In this document: in pieces, positions 17,741 to 26,281 of the stretch | Position numbering within the stretch: the first letter of the stretch is position 1 | Layout: every line of letters begins with the position of its first letter | Assembly: GCA_964433635.1 (NCBI GenBank) | Contig: CAYSSG010000006.1 | Location: forward strand, 1 to 64,000 | Source of the DNA: CAYSSG01 sp964433635 | GTDB lineage: Bacteria; Atribacterota; Phoenicimicrobiia; Phoenicimicrobiales; Stramentimicrobiaceae | Direction of reading: 5' to 3' | DNA: 64,000 nucleotides | Notes under the pieces: model-generated | What the model was told of the DNA's origin: nothing | Databases searched by the model: none | What the model saw: only the letters and a program-made list of their open reading frames with translations | Translations under genes and position numbers: made by a program

Positions 17741-18425
17741 TTCCCGAAGAAAATGTGAAGAATTAATTGTTCAGGGCAAAGTTAAAGTGAATCATCATAT
17801 CATCACAGCGTTGGGAACCCAAATTAATCCTGAAAAAGACAGAATAGAGGTAAACAATCGATCCATTGAACCAAATGTTGAGAAGATCTATCTCTTATTA
17901 AATAAACCTTGCGGTTATTTATGTACCTACCGCGATCCTTTAAACAGACCTACTATCTACGACTTACTCTCAAACATAAGGGCAAAAGTCAATTATGCCG
18001 GACGTCTGGATTATGATTCGGAAGGTTTGGTATTATTAACAAATGATGGAAATCTAATCTATCGCTTAACCCATCCTGGAAAAGGGATTCAAAAAAAGTA
18101 TCTTGTGAAGATTCAAGGTATTCCGAAACATGAAGATTTGGATCGGCTGAAAAGCGGAATACCCCTGTCCCCGAATTTTACAACCAGTCCCTGTCATGTC
18201 AAAATGGTAAAGGAGCACAAGAATAACTCCACCTTAGAAATTGAAATCCATGAAGGAAAAAAGAGGCAAATCAGGAGAATGTTTTCCTTTCTGGGATATC
18301 CGGTTTTACAATTAAAAAGAATTCAAATTGGATCTCTTTCGTTGGGTCATTTAAAATCCGGACAGTATCGTTATCTTGGGAAAAAAGAAACAGAGCGGTT
18401 AAAGATAGACTGCCTTGAAAAATAA
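17703..18425 (+). CDS. rluB: 23S rRNA pseudouridine synthase of the RluB/RsuA family
   Basis: An S4 RNA-binding domain (MRLQKFLAEKGIDSRRKCEELI, residues 1 to about 60) precedes the pseudouridine synthase core with the catalytic motif GRLDYDSEGLVLLTNDG and the family ending EGKKRQIRRMF. In this neighbourhood (scpA-scpB-X-cmk) the gene is normally rluB, which modifies the large-subunit peptidyl-transferase region. The methionine chosen matches the family N-terminus; another in-frame ATG is three codons upstream. It overlaps the end of scpB. Confidence 0.93.
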   Translation: MRLQKFLAEKGIDSRRKCEELIVQGKVKVNHHIITALGTQINPEKDRIEVNNRSIEPNVEKIYLLLNKPCGYLCTYRDPLNRPTIYDLLSNIRAKVNYAGRLDYDSEGLVLLTNDGNLIYRLTHPGKGIQKKYLVKIQGIPKHEDLDRLKSGIPLSPNFTTSPCHVKMVKEHKNNSTLEIEIHEGKKRQIRRMFSFLGYPVLQLKRIQIGSLSLGHLKSGQYRYLGKKETERLKIDCLEK

Positions 18426-18441
18426 TAAGGAGAAAAATATT

Positions 18442-19149
18442 TTGCCAGACCAGAACAGGAGCTATATTATTACCATTGATGGACCTGCAGGTGCAGGAAA
18501 AAGTACCGTAGCAAAAAAGCTTGCCCTGAGACTGGGATTCCGATACATCAACACAGGTGATCTATACCGATATGTTACTTTTCGTGCGCTACAGAAAAAA
18601 CTTGATGTTAGGAATTCTAGTGACATGGACACCTTATCCTTAAAAATAGTAAATCAATGGATAGAGAGGAAAAAATCCGGAGATCAAGCGGATATTTTTT
18701 CTGATCAGCAAAACATCATCTTAGAAAAGATACATAGTCCGGAAGTAGATAAGAATGTATCCTTTGTTGCTCAACATCCATCTGTCCGAAGAAATTTAGT
18801 ATCATTACAACGCATGCTAACAAAAGATGGTTCAGTAGTCGTAGAAGGCAGGGATATTGGTTCTGTCATTCTACCTTATGCGGATTTAAAGATTTTTCTA
18901 ACTGCTGATGAACAGACCAGGATAAAGAGAAGATACAAAGAACTGAAGGAAAAAGGTTATATTATTACTTTTCAGGAAGTCCAGGCAGAAATTGCATTGC
19001 GTGATGATATAGACAGCAGAAGAGAAACTGCTCCACTTACCAGACCAAAAAATTCCATTACCATCGATACATCAAATAAAGAGATTGACGAAGTAATCAA
19101 ATTAGTTTTAGGAATCATTCAAAGTAGAAAGGGGACAAAACATCTATGA
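18442..19149 (+). CDS. cmk: Cytidylate kinase
   Basis: Phosphorylates CMP and dCMP with ATP. The P-loop GPAGAGKST is at the N-terminus, followed by LGFRYINTGDLYR, the CMP-binding VVEGRDIGSVILP and the lid region with TRPKNSITIDTS. The start chosen is TTG 18442, which has AAGGAG 9 nt upstream and leaves the family-like N-terminus; a further in-frame TTG upstream overlaps rluB and has no such site. Length 235 aa. The gene overlaps ispH by 4 bp (ATGA). Confidence 0.95.
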   Translation: MPDQNRSYIITIDGPAGAGKSTVAKKLALRLGFRYINTGDLYRYVTFRALQKKLDVRNSSDMDTLSLKIVNQWIERKKSGDQADIFSDQQNIILEKIHSPEVDKNVSFVAQHPSVRRNLVSLQRMLTKDGSVVVEGRDIGSVILPYADLKIFLTADEQTRIKRRYKELKEKGYIITFQEVQAEIALRDDIDSRRETAPLTRPKNSITIDTSNKEIDEVIKLVLGIIQSRKGTKHL

Positions 19150-20006
19150 AAGTGATGAAGGCAGAGCATATTGGCTTCTGTTTTGGTGTAAAGAGGGCAA
19201 TGAATCGTGCAAAAGAGCTGTTAGAGGAAGTTCCGCATGACCGTATCTACATGTTAGGTGAAATGATTCATAATCCACAGGTAATTAATGATTTCCAGGA
19301 GAAAGGCATTCACATTGTACATGATATTTCCCGGGTTCCATCTCATGCATATCTAATTACCAGAGCACATGGAATTATACAGACGGAAATGAAATTAGCC
19401 GAGCAGGAAGGTATCCAATTAATTGATACAACTTGTCCTTATGTAAAGAAATTACATAAAATTGCTGACTTATTAGAGAAGGAAAGCTATCAGATTATAA
19501 TCTTTGGGGACCCAGACCATCCGGAGATGAAAAGCTTATTAAGTTATACCAAGAATCATGTTACAGTAATCCAATCTGCCGATGAACTTAAAAATCATTG
19601 TATGGTTACTTCAGGTAAAATTGGATTAATATCTCAGACAACAAAAGATATAAATGAATACAAGCAGATTCTAACAGCAATATTTAACGATGCAGAAGAG
19701 CTGAGAGTTTTTAATACCATCTGCAAAGCAACCATTTTAAGGCAAGAATCTGCTCGAAAATTAGCTCAAAATGTTGATGTTATGATTGTAGTGGGCGGAT
19801 TTAATAGTGCCAATACCAATAGGTTAGTCTGCATAAGCAAACAAACCGGGGTAAAGACCTATCATATAGAAAATGAAACACAACTTCAAGACAAATGGTT
19901 CATAAGGAAGAAGAGAGTTGGCGTTACCAGTGGAGCTTCTACACCTGATTATATTACTGAAAGAGTGATTGAAGCGATCAAAAGAATGCCTAAAAATCAA
20001 AGATAA
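19146..20006 (+). CDS. ispH: 4-hydroxy-3-methylbut-2-enyl diphosphate reductase
   Basis: Last step of the MEP isoprenoid pathway: reduces HMBPP to IPP and DMAPP using a 4Fe-4S cluster. The three cluster cysteines are at residues 12 (GFCFGVKRA), 97 (TTCPYVKK) and 193 (NTICKATILRQ). Conserved RAHGI and GGFNSANTNRL are also present. At 286 aa it is a stand-alone IspH without the S1 extension seen in many clostridia. dxr and ispG of the same pathway occur at 49-52 kb. Confidence 0.96.
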   Translation: MKVMKAEHIGFCFGVKRAMNRAKELLEEVPHDRIYMLGEMIHNPQVINDFQEKGIHIVHDISRVPSHAYLITRAHGIIQTEMKLAEQEGIQLIDTTCPYVKKLHKIADLLEKESYQIIIFGDPDHPEMKSLLSYTKNHVTVIQSADELKNHCMVTSGKIGLISQTTKDINEYKQILTAIFNDAEELRVFNTICKATILRQESARKLAQNVDVMIVVGGFNSANTNRLVCISKQTGVKTYHIENETQLQDKWFIRKKRVGVTSGASTPDYITERVIEAIKRMPKNQR

Positions 20007-20036
20007 TCAAGGAAGAATCCCTGATTATCTTTGATT
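19995..20036. terminator. Strong hairpin between ispH and rpmB
   Basis: AATCAAAGATAATCA (19995-20009) and TGATTATCTTTGATT (20022-20036) pair perfectly over 15 bp; three more pairs can form inside the 12-nt loop. It overlaps the ispH stop codon and lies between convergent genes, so it could end transcripts from both sides. The usual T-run is lacking on either strand, so efficiency is uncertain. Confidence 0.55.
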
Positions 20037-20115
20037 GTGAAGTACTCAATATCTCGCAATAATACAGTTAAAATCTGAATATAATTTTCTAAATATAGCT
20101 ATTATGAATCAGTCG

Positions 20116-20304
20116 TCAGGCAAGTTTTTGAACTTTCCCTGATTTTAAACATCTGGTACAGACATTCATTCTCTGTACAGTATTATTCACCTTGACTCTT
20201 ACTTTTTGAATATTAACAGACCATTTTCGATTGCTCAGTTTATGCGAATGACTGATTTGATTCCCGAATTGTGGTCCCTTACCACATATATCGCATTTCG
20301 CCAT
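20116..20304 (-). CDS. rpmB: 50S ribosomal protein L28
   Basis: Small basic large-subunit protein (62 aa from the chosen start). It begins MAKCDICGKGPQFGN and has SHKLSNRKW and a second cysteine pair in NVCTRCLKSGK, so it is the zinc-ribbon (C+) form with two CxxC motifs. The second of two ATGs is chosen because it is correctly spaced (about 8-9 nt) from AGGAG; the first is too close. It is transcribed against the surrounding genes as a single-gene unit. Confidence 0.95.
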   Translation of the reverse strand: MAKCDICGKGPQFGNQISHSHKLSNRKWSVNIQKVRVKVNNTVQRMNVCTRCLKSGKVQKLA

Positions 20305-20346
20305 TTTCATGCTCTCCTGATATAAATTTGAAAAATTACAAAAAAT

Positions 20347-20376
20347 ATCATATCATAATTGAGGCTTAATAATCAA
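20347..20376 (-). promoter_or_regulatory. Candidate promoter of rpmB
   Basis: On the minus strand, TTGATT (20376-20371), an 18-nt spacer and TATGAT (20352-20347) lie about 45 bp upstream of the rpmB start. A second overlapping TATGAT gives a spacer that is too short. Reasonable match to a vegetative promoter. Confidence 0.45.
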
Positions 20377-20445
20377 GTAAATATCCAGGTTTTCAGAAAA
20401 ATCTTTTTATCATCCAGTGAATCATGCTTAAAACGGAATAAAAAA

Positions 20446-21006
20446 ATGAGAATTATATCAGGTATCTATAAAGGTTTTAAATTAAAAGAATTTTCAGGTA
20501 TGGATATCAGGCCCACTCCAAGTATGGTCAGGGAATCCTTATTTGATATGTTTGCTGCAAAAATAGTTGATTCTGAATTTTTAGACCTTTTTGCGGGAAC
20601 AGGTGCTATCGGGATTGAAGCGCTCAGCAGGGGTGCCAAAAGCGTGACTTTTGTCGATCATCATCCCAAGGCGATTCAACTGGTAAAAGAAAATCTCAGC
20701 AAGATTCGTCATCATGATGATTCTATCGTCCTTCAAAAGGATTATCTTAAGGCAATGAATCATTTGGACCTACAACAAAGTAAATTTGACATTATCTTTC
20801 TTGATCCGCCTTATCAGAAGGATTATATCTCCAAATCATTACATACCATTGATGGAAGTAAGATCTTAAAAAATAATGGATTTGTTGTCGTTCAGCATCC
20901 TTATGAATTGGAACTGAAAAACAATTTAAATAATATCTATTTCTTAAAAGAAAAAAGATATGGTAAGTCTAGAATTACAGTCTTTCGCTGTAAAGAAAGA
21001 TTTTAA
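20446..21006 (+). CDS. rsmD: 16S rRNA (guanine966-N2)-methyltransferase
   Basis: SAM-dependent methyltransferase acting on 16S rRNA. It begins MRIISGIYKGFKL, has RPTPSMVRESLFDM, the SAM-binding DLFAGTGAIGIEALSRGA and the catalytic DPPY motif (FLDPPYQ). The ATG giving the family N-terminus was chosen; the open frame extends 29 codons further but without similarity. Length 186 aa. It is followed by coaD after 16 nt, the common rsmD-coaD pair. Confidence 0.95.
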   Translation: MRIISGIYKGFKLKEFSGMDIRPTPSMVRESLFDMFAAKIVDSEFLDLFAGTGAIGIEALSRGAKSVTFVDHHPKAIQLVKENLSKIRHHDDSIVLQKDYLKAMNHLDLQQSKFDIIFLDPPYQKDYISKSLHTIDGSKILKNNGFVVVQHPYELELKNNLNNIYFLKEKRYGKSRITVFRCKERF

Positions 21007-21022
21007 AAAAAGGAGACTTTTC

Positions 21023-21502
21023 ATGATTAAAGCAATATACCCGGGAAGTTTTGATCCGATTACGAACGGACATCTGGATATTATTATCAGAGCATCAAAA
21101 ATATTTGACAAGATCATTGTAGTGATCGCAGAAAATTCGCGCAAGAAATCTTTCTTTTCCACAGATGAAAAAAAGAACATGATTCAATCGGTCATAAAAC
21201 ACATAAAAGAGGTTGAGGTCCAGACCTTTGACGGCTTATTGATTGACTGCGTAAGGTTCAATAAAGCCAATGTCATACTCAGGGGCATGAGAGCTATATC
21301 TGATTTTGAATATGAATCACAATTCGCACTGATTAATAAGAAGATGGCTCCAGAGATAGAAACGGTATTTATGGTAACCAGTACGAGATATTCTTACTTG
21401 AATTCAAGCATAGTTAAGGAGATTGCTTCTCTTAACGGGTGTATTCGTGATTTAGTTCCACCTTACGTTGCCAAAAAACTGAAGGAAAAATTTGGATACT
21501 AG
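21023..21502 (+). CDS. coaD: Phosphopantetheine adenylyltransferase
   Basis: Transfers AMP from ATP to 4'-phosphopantetheine in coenzyme A synthesis, releasing PPi. Contains the nucleotidyltransferase motif PGSFDPITNGHLDI (TxGH type) and the C-terminal SSIVKEIAS. The start ATG follows AAAAAGGAGA; upstream in-frame sequence overlaps rsmD and is not family-like. Length 159 aa is exactly typical. Confidence 0.97.
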   Translation: MIKAIYPGSFDPITNGHLDIIIRASKIFDKIIVVIAENSRKKSFFSTDEKKNMIQSVIKHIKEVEVQTFDGLLIDCVRFNKANVILRGMRAISDFEYESQFALINKKMAPEIETVFMVTSTRYSYLNSSIVKEIASLNGCIRDLVPPYVAKKLKEKFGY

Positions 21503-21523
21503 ATATGATAGTCAGATTCTAGA

Positions 21524-22828
21524 TCATTTTTTGGAATCCAAAATAATGATATTTTCTGTAAAATCCCGTCTCCCTAATCTCGGTAATCCAGACTTGTAAC
21601 CCAACATATAAAGATCGGTTGCCAGAACATCATAATCTAACATTTTTAAAGCCATATCCTGATCTATTCTTTTATTCATTTTATAAAAATTCTTTAATTT
21701 AATTATAGCAGGCAGGATTGATTTGGCCTTAATTCCCTTGAATATTGTTTTCCCTTTATCAGTCATACCAAGAATCCGGCAGTAAAGAGGGCCTTTCCGG
21801 TTAAATCTGCGTACTTCTGATTTTGTAACCTGAAACAATGTATGAATGAGTATTCTCTGTATCCTGGTACGGGTATACCGCTTGGATTTGATGGATCGAA
21901 TAAGAACCTCCAAAACGTCAGAGAAGATAGCACTCTGCTTCAACTTGTTTTCCAAACCCTCTTCAACTGCATGAATTTTTTGGATATCGCTTAGGGACAT
22001 TCTTCTTAAATTAGTAAAAATTGCTTGTTCAAAATCAGATAAAATAACTGGATTAAAACCTTCAGTTAATACTTTACACATGACCTCGAATGAAGAATCA
22101 GGCATCATTTCCTGCAACTCTCCCATCGTATGCCCTTGACCTTCATAATATTTTTGAACAATCTTTTTTCTTATGGCGGTAGCACTGGAATATCGTCCTT
22201 TAATCTCCTCCTGTGAATAAGATGATCCAATTCTTTTAATAAGCAGAGGTTTTATTGAACTTTTTAAATAATGTAATGATGCTAGATACTCTAATGCCAG
22301 AATATTATTCGGTTTGTCTAAAATTTCTACTACTTTATCAAGAGATATATTTTTTTGATGAATCCTGGATTCTTGAATATATTTAATAATTGCCCGCTGG
22401 CGATTTCTGGGAAAATTTTCTCCTTTTTTTACACCTTCTCTGAGAGTTTTTTGGAATAATGCTGGCTCTTTCCTAATCAATTCCGCTATTTCCGTTAACA
22501 GTTCTAATTGATCATCTTCACAACCAAAGGATACATAATCCACAATGCCCAGTGAATCAAGTAGCTGAATTCCTGCATTGGCAAATCCTCGAGCATCCTG
22601 ACTGGCAAATACAAACGGCAGTTCTATAACCAGATCGATTCCGGAGGATAAAGCCATCCTGGTCCGTGTCCATTTATCAAACAAAGCTGGTTCACCTCTT
22701 TGAAGAAATTGGCCGCTCATCACAGCAATAAAAAAATCGGCGCCAGTTTTCTCTCTGGTTTTTTGGATATGGTAATCATGCCCACAATGAAAGGGATTAT
22801 ATTCTGCAATAATACCAATGGTTGTCAT
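21524..22828 (-). CDS. tmcAL: tRNA(Met) cytidine acetate ligase (YlbM-type nucleotidyltransferase)
   Basis: A 434-aa protein with the N-terminal motif GIIAEYNPFHCGHDYH and the strongly conserved SGQFLQRGEPA and ELPF segments of the TmcAL/YlbM family. Characterised members make N4-acetylcytidine in the anticodon of elongator tRNA-Met using acetate and ATP. A GAGGAG ribosome binding site precedes the ATG. It is convergent with coaD and divergent from pta; a gene using acetate beside phosphate acetyltransferase may be coincidence. Family call strong, activity inferred. Confidence 0.9.
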   Translation of the reverse strand: MTTIGIIAEYNPFHCGHDYHIQKTREKTGADFFIAVMSGQFLQRGEPALFDKWTRTRMALSSGIDLVIELPFVFASQDARGFANAGIQLLDSLGIVDYVSFGCEDDQLELLTEIAELIRKEPALFQKTLREGVKKGENFPRNRQRAIIKYIQESRIHQKNISLDKVVEILDKPNNILALEYLASLHYLKSSIKPLLIKRIGSSYSQEEIKGRYSSATAIRKKIVQKYYEGQGHTMGELQEMMPDSSFEVMCKVLTEGFNPVILSDFEQAIFTNLRRMSLSDIQKIHAVEEGLENKLKQSAIFSDVLEVLIRSIKSKRYTRTRIQRILIHTLFQVTKSEVRRFNRKGPLYCRILGMTDKGKTIFKGIKAKSILPAIIKLKNFYKMNKRIDQDMALKMLDYDVLATDLYMLGYKSGLPRLGRRDFTENIIILDSKK

Positions 22829-22979
22829 ATGCTCCTCGAAAAATCAGTTGTTCTATGCTATAATTATACAACATCTATTTTGCTCCGTTTGATACTCATA
22901 ATCTTATAAAGAATTTATTTTCACGGGAATTGTTAATCTGATTATTCAGCAAGTAAAAGATCATTCAAAATACTGTCGA

Positions 22980-23008
22980 ATGACAGGATGAATACCATAT
23001 CATATCAC
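22980..23008 (+). promoter_or_regulatory. Candidate pta promoter with small inverted repeat
   Basis: ATGACA (22980-22985), 17-nt spacer and TATCAC (23003-23008) upstream of pta. The -35 lies inside the inverted repeat CTGTC-gaat-GACAG (22973-22986), which could be an operator. On the opposite strand a TATAAT at 22868-22863 could serve tmcAL, but no matching -35 was found. Confidence 0.35.
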
Positions 23009-23028
23009 TTTTTAAGGGGGATTATAAT

Positions 23029-24033
23029 ATGATGAATATCTCAGAACAGATTAGACAAAGGGCTAAAAAAGGTTTGAAAAAAATTGTTTTACCTGAGGGA
23101 GAAGAACCCAGAATGGTTAAAGCAGCTCAAATTGTTTACCAGGAAGGATTTGCTGAACTGATATTTTTAGGGAAAGAGAAAAAAATTAAAGAAATTGCCA
23201 AAAAAATTCATGTCGATTTTCCTAAAGAGATCCAAATTATCGATCCAGAAGTCTCTGATGATTTACCAAGCTATGCTGAAACCTATTATCATCTGAGAAA
23301 GAACAAAGGAATGTCTCTTCAGGAAGCAAAACAGCTTCTGAAAGACCCCCTTTATTATGGAGCCTTAATGGTATACCAGGATGATGCCGATGGATTGGTT
23401 GCTGGATCTATTCATGCAACAGGTGATGTTTTTAGACCAGCCCTGCAGACGATTAAAACTTCTGATAAAGTTAAAATTGTCTCAAGCTCCTTTATTTTAA
23501 TTGTTCCTGAGTGTAATTATGGTGAAAATGGCGCATTATTATTTGCTGATTGTGCTCTATTCCCGAATCCCAATCCGGAAGAACTGGCCGATATTGCGAT
23601 TGCCAGCGCCAACACTGCAAAAGTCCTCATGGGAGTAGAACCTAAAGTAGCTATGTTATCTTTCTCTACTAAGGGAAGTGCCCAACACCCTTTAGTTGAT
23701 AAAGTTGTTCAAGCAACTGAAATTGCAAGGAAAAAAGCACCGGATTTAAAGATAGACGGGGAGCTGCAGGCAGATGCAGCCTTAATCCCCGAAATAGGTA
23801 AAAGGAAAGCACCTGACAGTACCATAGCCGGAAGGGCAAATGTCTTAATATTCCCTGATCTACAAGCTGCTAATATTGCCTATAAATTAGTTCAGAGATT
23901 GGCAAAAGCAGATGCAATAGGTCCGATTTCACAGGGTATGCGTAAACCTGTTAATGATTTATCCAGAGGATGTACAGCCGAAGAGATTGCAGATGTTGTC
24001 GCAGTAACAGTACTACAAGCCCAGGGCATTTAA
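23029..24033 (+). CDS. pta: Phosphate acetyltransferase
   Basis: Interconverts acetyl-CoA + Pi and acetyl-phosphate + CoA, usually for ATP synthesis via acetate kinase in fermenters. Single-domain form (334 aa). Recognised from KIVLPEGEEPRMVKAA, the GSIHATGDVFRPALQ block, PNPNPEELADIA, STKGSAQHP and the C-terminal VFPDL-like/GPISQGMRKPVNDLSRGC region. GGGGGA precedes the double ATG. No acetate kinase lies in the window. Phosphate butyryltransferase is the main alternative; the conserved blocks favour Pta. Confidence 0.93.
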   Translation: MMNISEQIRQRAKKGLKKIVLPEGEEPRMVKAAQIVYQEGFAELIFLGKEKKIKEIAKKIHVDFPKEIQIIDPEVSDDLPSYAETYYHLRKNKGMSLQEAKQLLKDPLYYGALMVYQDDADGLVAGSIHATGDVFRPALQTIKTSDKVKIVSSSFILIVPECNYGENGALLFADCALFPNPNPEELADIAIASANTAKVLMGVEPKVAMLSFSTKGSAQHPLVDKVVQATEIARKKAPDLKIDGELQADAALIPEIGKRKAPDSTIAGRANVLIFPDLQAANIAYKLVQRLAKADAIGPISQGMRKPVNDLSRGCTAEEIADVVAVTVLQAQGI

Positions 24034-24175
24034 AAGAAAACAACAGGCATAGTGGACGATACTTTCTTTTTTTATTCATTCATTAAAATATTTCATTTGC
24101 ATATATTTATAAAATTTAATATAATTTCAAATTATTATTCAATCAATCACGTTGTACTTAGAAGGAGGAAGTAAA

Positions 24176-24376
24176 TTGGCATTACCAAAAAGAAAAATTT
24201 CTAAATCACGAAAAAATAAACGAAGAACGCATTGGGTGGAAAAACCGATAAATCTTGTTGAATGCCCCAGGTGCCACGAATATAAATTGCCTCATCATGT
24301 TTGTCCTTCATGTGGCTATTATAATGGAGAAAAGGTGATAGCTGAAAAGAAGACCGCAGAAACCAAGGCTAAGTAG
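24176..24376 (+). CDS. rpmF: 50S ribosomal protein L32
   Basis: A 66-aa basic protein starting MALPKRKISKSRKNKRR, then WVEKP and two CxxC pairs (CPRCHEY, CPSCGYYNG), the zinc-ribbon L32 form. The start is TTG 24176, exactly 7 nt after AAGGAGG; an upstream TTG in frame is not family-like. It stands upstream of fapR as in many low-GC bacteria, but the strong hairpin that follows suggests separate transcripts. Confidence 0.95.
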   Translation: MALPKRKISKSRKNKRRTHWVEKPINLVECPRCHEYKLPHHVCPSCGYYNGEKVIAEKKTAETKAK

Positions 24377-24416
24377 ATTTCTTTTTTTATTTTTTATATT
24401 TCCTTATTCGTTTTCT

Positions 24417-24455
24417 TTGATAGAGTGTCATAAATCTTTTATGACACTCTATCAA
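24417..24455. terminator. 18-bp perfect hairpin after rpmF
   Basis: Left arm 24417-24434 and right arm 24438-24455 (starting TTTATGACACTC) are perfect complements over 18 bp with a 3-nt loop. Only TTT follows, so it resembles a terminator without a long T-run. It sits in the 274-bp rpmF-fapR gap, where it would separate the two transcripts. Confidence 0.6.
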
Positions 24456-24566
24456 TTTGATAACATGTAGCCTAAAAATCATATTTCAAGAATGTTTACA
24501 GCGGCAATGTAACATATGAAAGAACTAAGAACGGTAAAAACTCAATTTTTTCTTTCTGATTAATAC

Positions 24567-24595
24567 TTGATTTTCTTTTTTTTATTATATATACT
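24567..24595 (+). promoter_or_regulatory. Promoter for fapR-acpP
   Basis: TTGATT (24567-24572), a 17-nt spacer and TATACT (24590-24595), about 55 nt upstream of fapR. A second weaker pair, TTGATA/CATATT with 17 nt spacing, lies at 24457-24485. Between the promoter and the gene the stretch 24613-24638 contains AGTACTCTTAA, loosely like the half-sites of known FapR operators; autoregulation is plausible but not shown. Confidence 0.6.
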
Positions 24596-24650
24596 ATCAT
24601 TTAATAGTAACAGCAACTAATAGCAAGTACTCTTAAAAGATGGTGTAGAT

Positions 24651-25208
24651 ATGTTAAAAAATATGCCCAAAGAGAAGAGACAGGAAAAGCTTCGGGAGAG
24701 GATTACAGTCAATCCTTTTCTTTCAGATGAACAATTAGCAAAGATATTTCGTGTCAGTATTCAGACTATACGGCTGGACAGGCTGCAGATGGGTATTCCT
24801 GAGATGCGTAAGCGGGTAATGAATCTGGCTCAGGAAGCATCCTCAAAAGTGAAAGCATTAAATAAAAATGAAATCATCGGAGATTTGATTGATATTGACT
24901 TGGGCAAAAGTGGAATTTCTACCCTGCGCACTACGAAAGAAATGGCTTTCGGTAAGAATAGATTGGTCAGAAGCCATTATATCTTTTCTCTTGCCGATTC
25001 TTTAGCAATGGCAATGATTGACTCAGATGTGGTTTTAACAGGCATTGCACGTTTAAGATATAAACATCCTGTCTATGCCGGGCAGATGCTCGTGGCAAAA
25101 GCAAGGATTACCACCAAAAAAGGTAATAAACATTTAGTGTCAGTTCATATTAAAAGTGATCGCCTGGAAGTATTTACCGCAAAATTAATCATGGTTTCCA
25201 TGGATTAA
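24651..25208 (+). CDS. fapR: Fatty acid and phospholipid biosynthesis regulator FapR
   Basis: Transcriptional repressor that senses malonyl-CoA. The N-terminal helix-turn-helix reads LSDEQLAKIFRVSIQTIRLDRLQMGIPEMR, nearly the family consensus, and is followed by a linker helix and a hotdog-fold effector domain (residues about 85-185; FSLADSLAMAMIDSD, ARLRYKHPVYAGQ). Length 185 aa is typical. acpP follows after 57 nt, but the plsX, fabD and fabG genes usually between them are absent. A good promoter lies upstream. Confidence 0.92.
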   Translation: MLKNMPKEKRQEKLRERITVNPFLSDEQLAKIFRVSIQTIRLDRLQMGIPEMRKRVMNLAQEASSKVKALNKNEIIGDLIDIDLGKSGISTLRTTKEMAFGKNRLVRSHYIFSLADSLAMAMIDSDVVLTGIARLRYKHPVYAGQMLVAKARITTKKGNKHLVSVHIKSDRLEVFTAKLIMVSMD

Positions 25209-25265
25209 GATATTATAACTGGTATTGTTTTCTTTAAAATAAAATAAAAACAAGGAGTAATTAAG

Positions 25266-25496
25266 ATGGATATAATGGATAGAGTAAAAAAAATCATAGT
25301 AGATCAACTTGGTGTAGAAGAAGAAAAAGTTAAAGAAGATGCTTCCTTTATTGATGATTTAGGAGCAGATTCTTTAGACATCGTGGAATTGATTATGGCT
25401 TTTGAAGAAGAATTTGATATTGAGATTGCCGATGAGGATGCCGAAAAAATTAAGGTTGTGGGTGATGTTATTCACTATTTGGAAGATAAACAATAA
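25266..25496 (+). CDS. acpP: Acyl carrier protein
   Basis: A 76-aa acidic protein carrying acyl chains during fatty-acid synthesis. The phosphopantetheine attachment serine is S36 in the DSLD motif (GADSLDIVEL), and EEEFDIEIADEDAEKI matches helix II-III. A CAAGGAG site precedes the ATG. It lies between fapR and rnc, keeping the common acpP-rnc-smc order. Confidence 0.98.
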   Translation: MDIMDRVKKIIVDQLGVEEEKVKEDASFIDDLGADSLDIVELIMAFEEEFDIEIADEDAEKIKVVGDVIHYLEDKQ

Positions 25497-25504
25497 GCAG
25501 TGAT

Positions 25505-25523
25505 CAAACCTCATTTAGGTTTG
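25505..25523 (+). repeat. Short hairpin between acpP and rnc
   Basis: CAAACCT and AGGTTTG form a 7-bp stem with a 5-nt loop immediately after the acpP stop, followed by the T-rich CTGTTTATTTG. It could partly terminate or stabilise the abundant acpP message before rnc, whose own start lacks a clear ribosome binding site. Confidence 0.4.
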
Positions 25524-25531
25524 CTGTTTAT

Positions 25532-26257
25532 TTGAATATGTCAAATATGCAGGGAGAACCAAAAAAGATAGAGTTAAGGGAACTTGAAAAGCAATTAGGA
25601 TATTACTTTAAGAATATTGAATTATTACAGCAAGCAGTTACACATACTTCATCCTACAACCAGAAAGAACAAAATCACATTCATCGCTTTCAGCGGCTTG
25701 AGTTTTTAGGGGATTCAGTCATCAATTTAGCAGTGACAGAATACTTATATCATAAATTTCCTTTTTCCTCAGAAGGAGAATTATCAAAATTAAAATCCAT
25801 TATTATCAGTCAACCTTTTTTAGTAAGTTTTGCCAATCATGTAGCGCTTAAAAAATATATTCATCTCGGTAAAAGTGTTGATCTGGTAAGGGGAAGAGGG
25901 AAATTTTCTATTTTAGCCGATTGCATGGAATCCTGTTTGGGTGCAATCTATCTGGATGGAGGATTCGGGGACTGCGTTAGGATCATTTCCCATTTTATTG
26001 ACTTGAAACAAGACGATTTGTTAAGTGAAAATACTATTAGGGATTACAAAACCCTGCTGCAAGAGAAGACGCAGAAAAAACTTAACTGCCTTCCAGCTTA
26101 CAAGATGATCAAAGAAGAAGGATTAGAACACCAGAAAAAATTTTATGTCGAAGTTTTAGTCAAAGGTCATTTTTACGGAAAGGGTATTGGTAAAAACAAA
26201 AAAGAGGCAGAACAAAAGGCTGCTTTTCAAGCCTTGAAACAATTAAAAGAAAAGTGA
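25532..26257 (+). CDS. rnc: Ribonuclease III
   Basis: Double-strand-specific endoribonuclease for rRNA processing. The catalytic signature RLEFLGDSV and the second acidic region DCMESCLGAIYLDGG are present in the RNase III domain (residues about 15-160); a double-stranded RNA-binding domain follows, ending GKNKKEAEQKAAFQAL. Length 241 aa. The start is uncertain: TTG 25532, ATG 25538 and ATG 25547 are all in frame and none has a good ribosome binding site. Confidence 0.95.
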   Translation: MNMSNMQGEPKKIELRELEKQLGYYFKNIELLQQAVTHTSSYNQKEQNHIHRFQRLEFLGDSVINLAVTEYLYHKFPFSSEGELSKLKSIIISQPFLVSFANHVALKKYIHLGKSVDLVRGRGKFSILADCMESCLGAIYLDGGFGDCVRIISHFIDLKQDDLLSENTIRDYKTLLQEKTQKKLNCLPAYKMIKEEGLEHQKKFYVEVLVKGHFYGKGIGKNKKEAEQKAAFQALKQLKEK

Positions 26258-26281
26258 GATGTTAAGAAAGGTATTTTTCAG

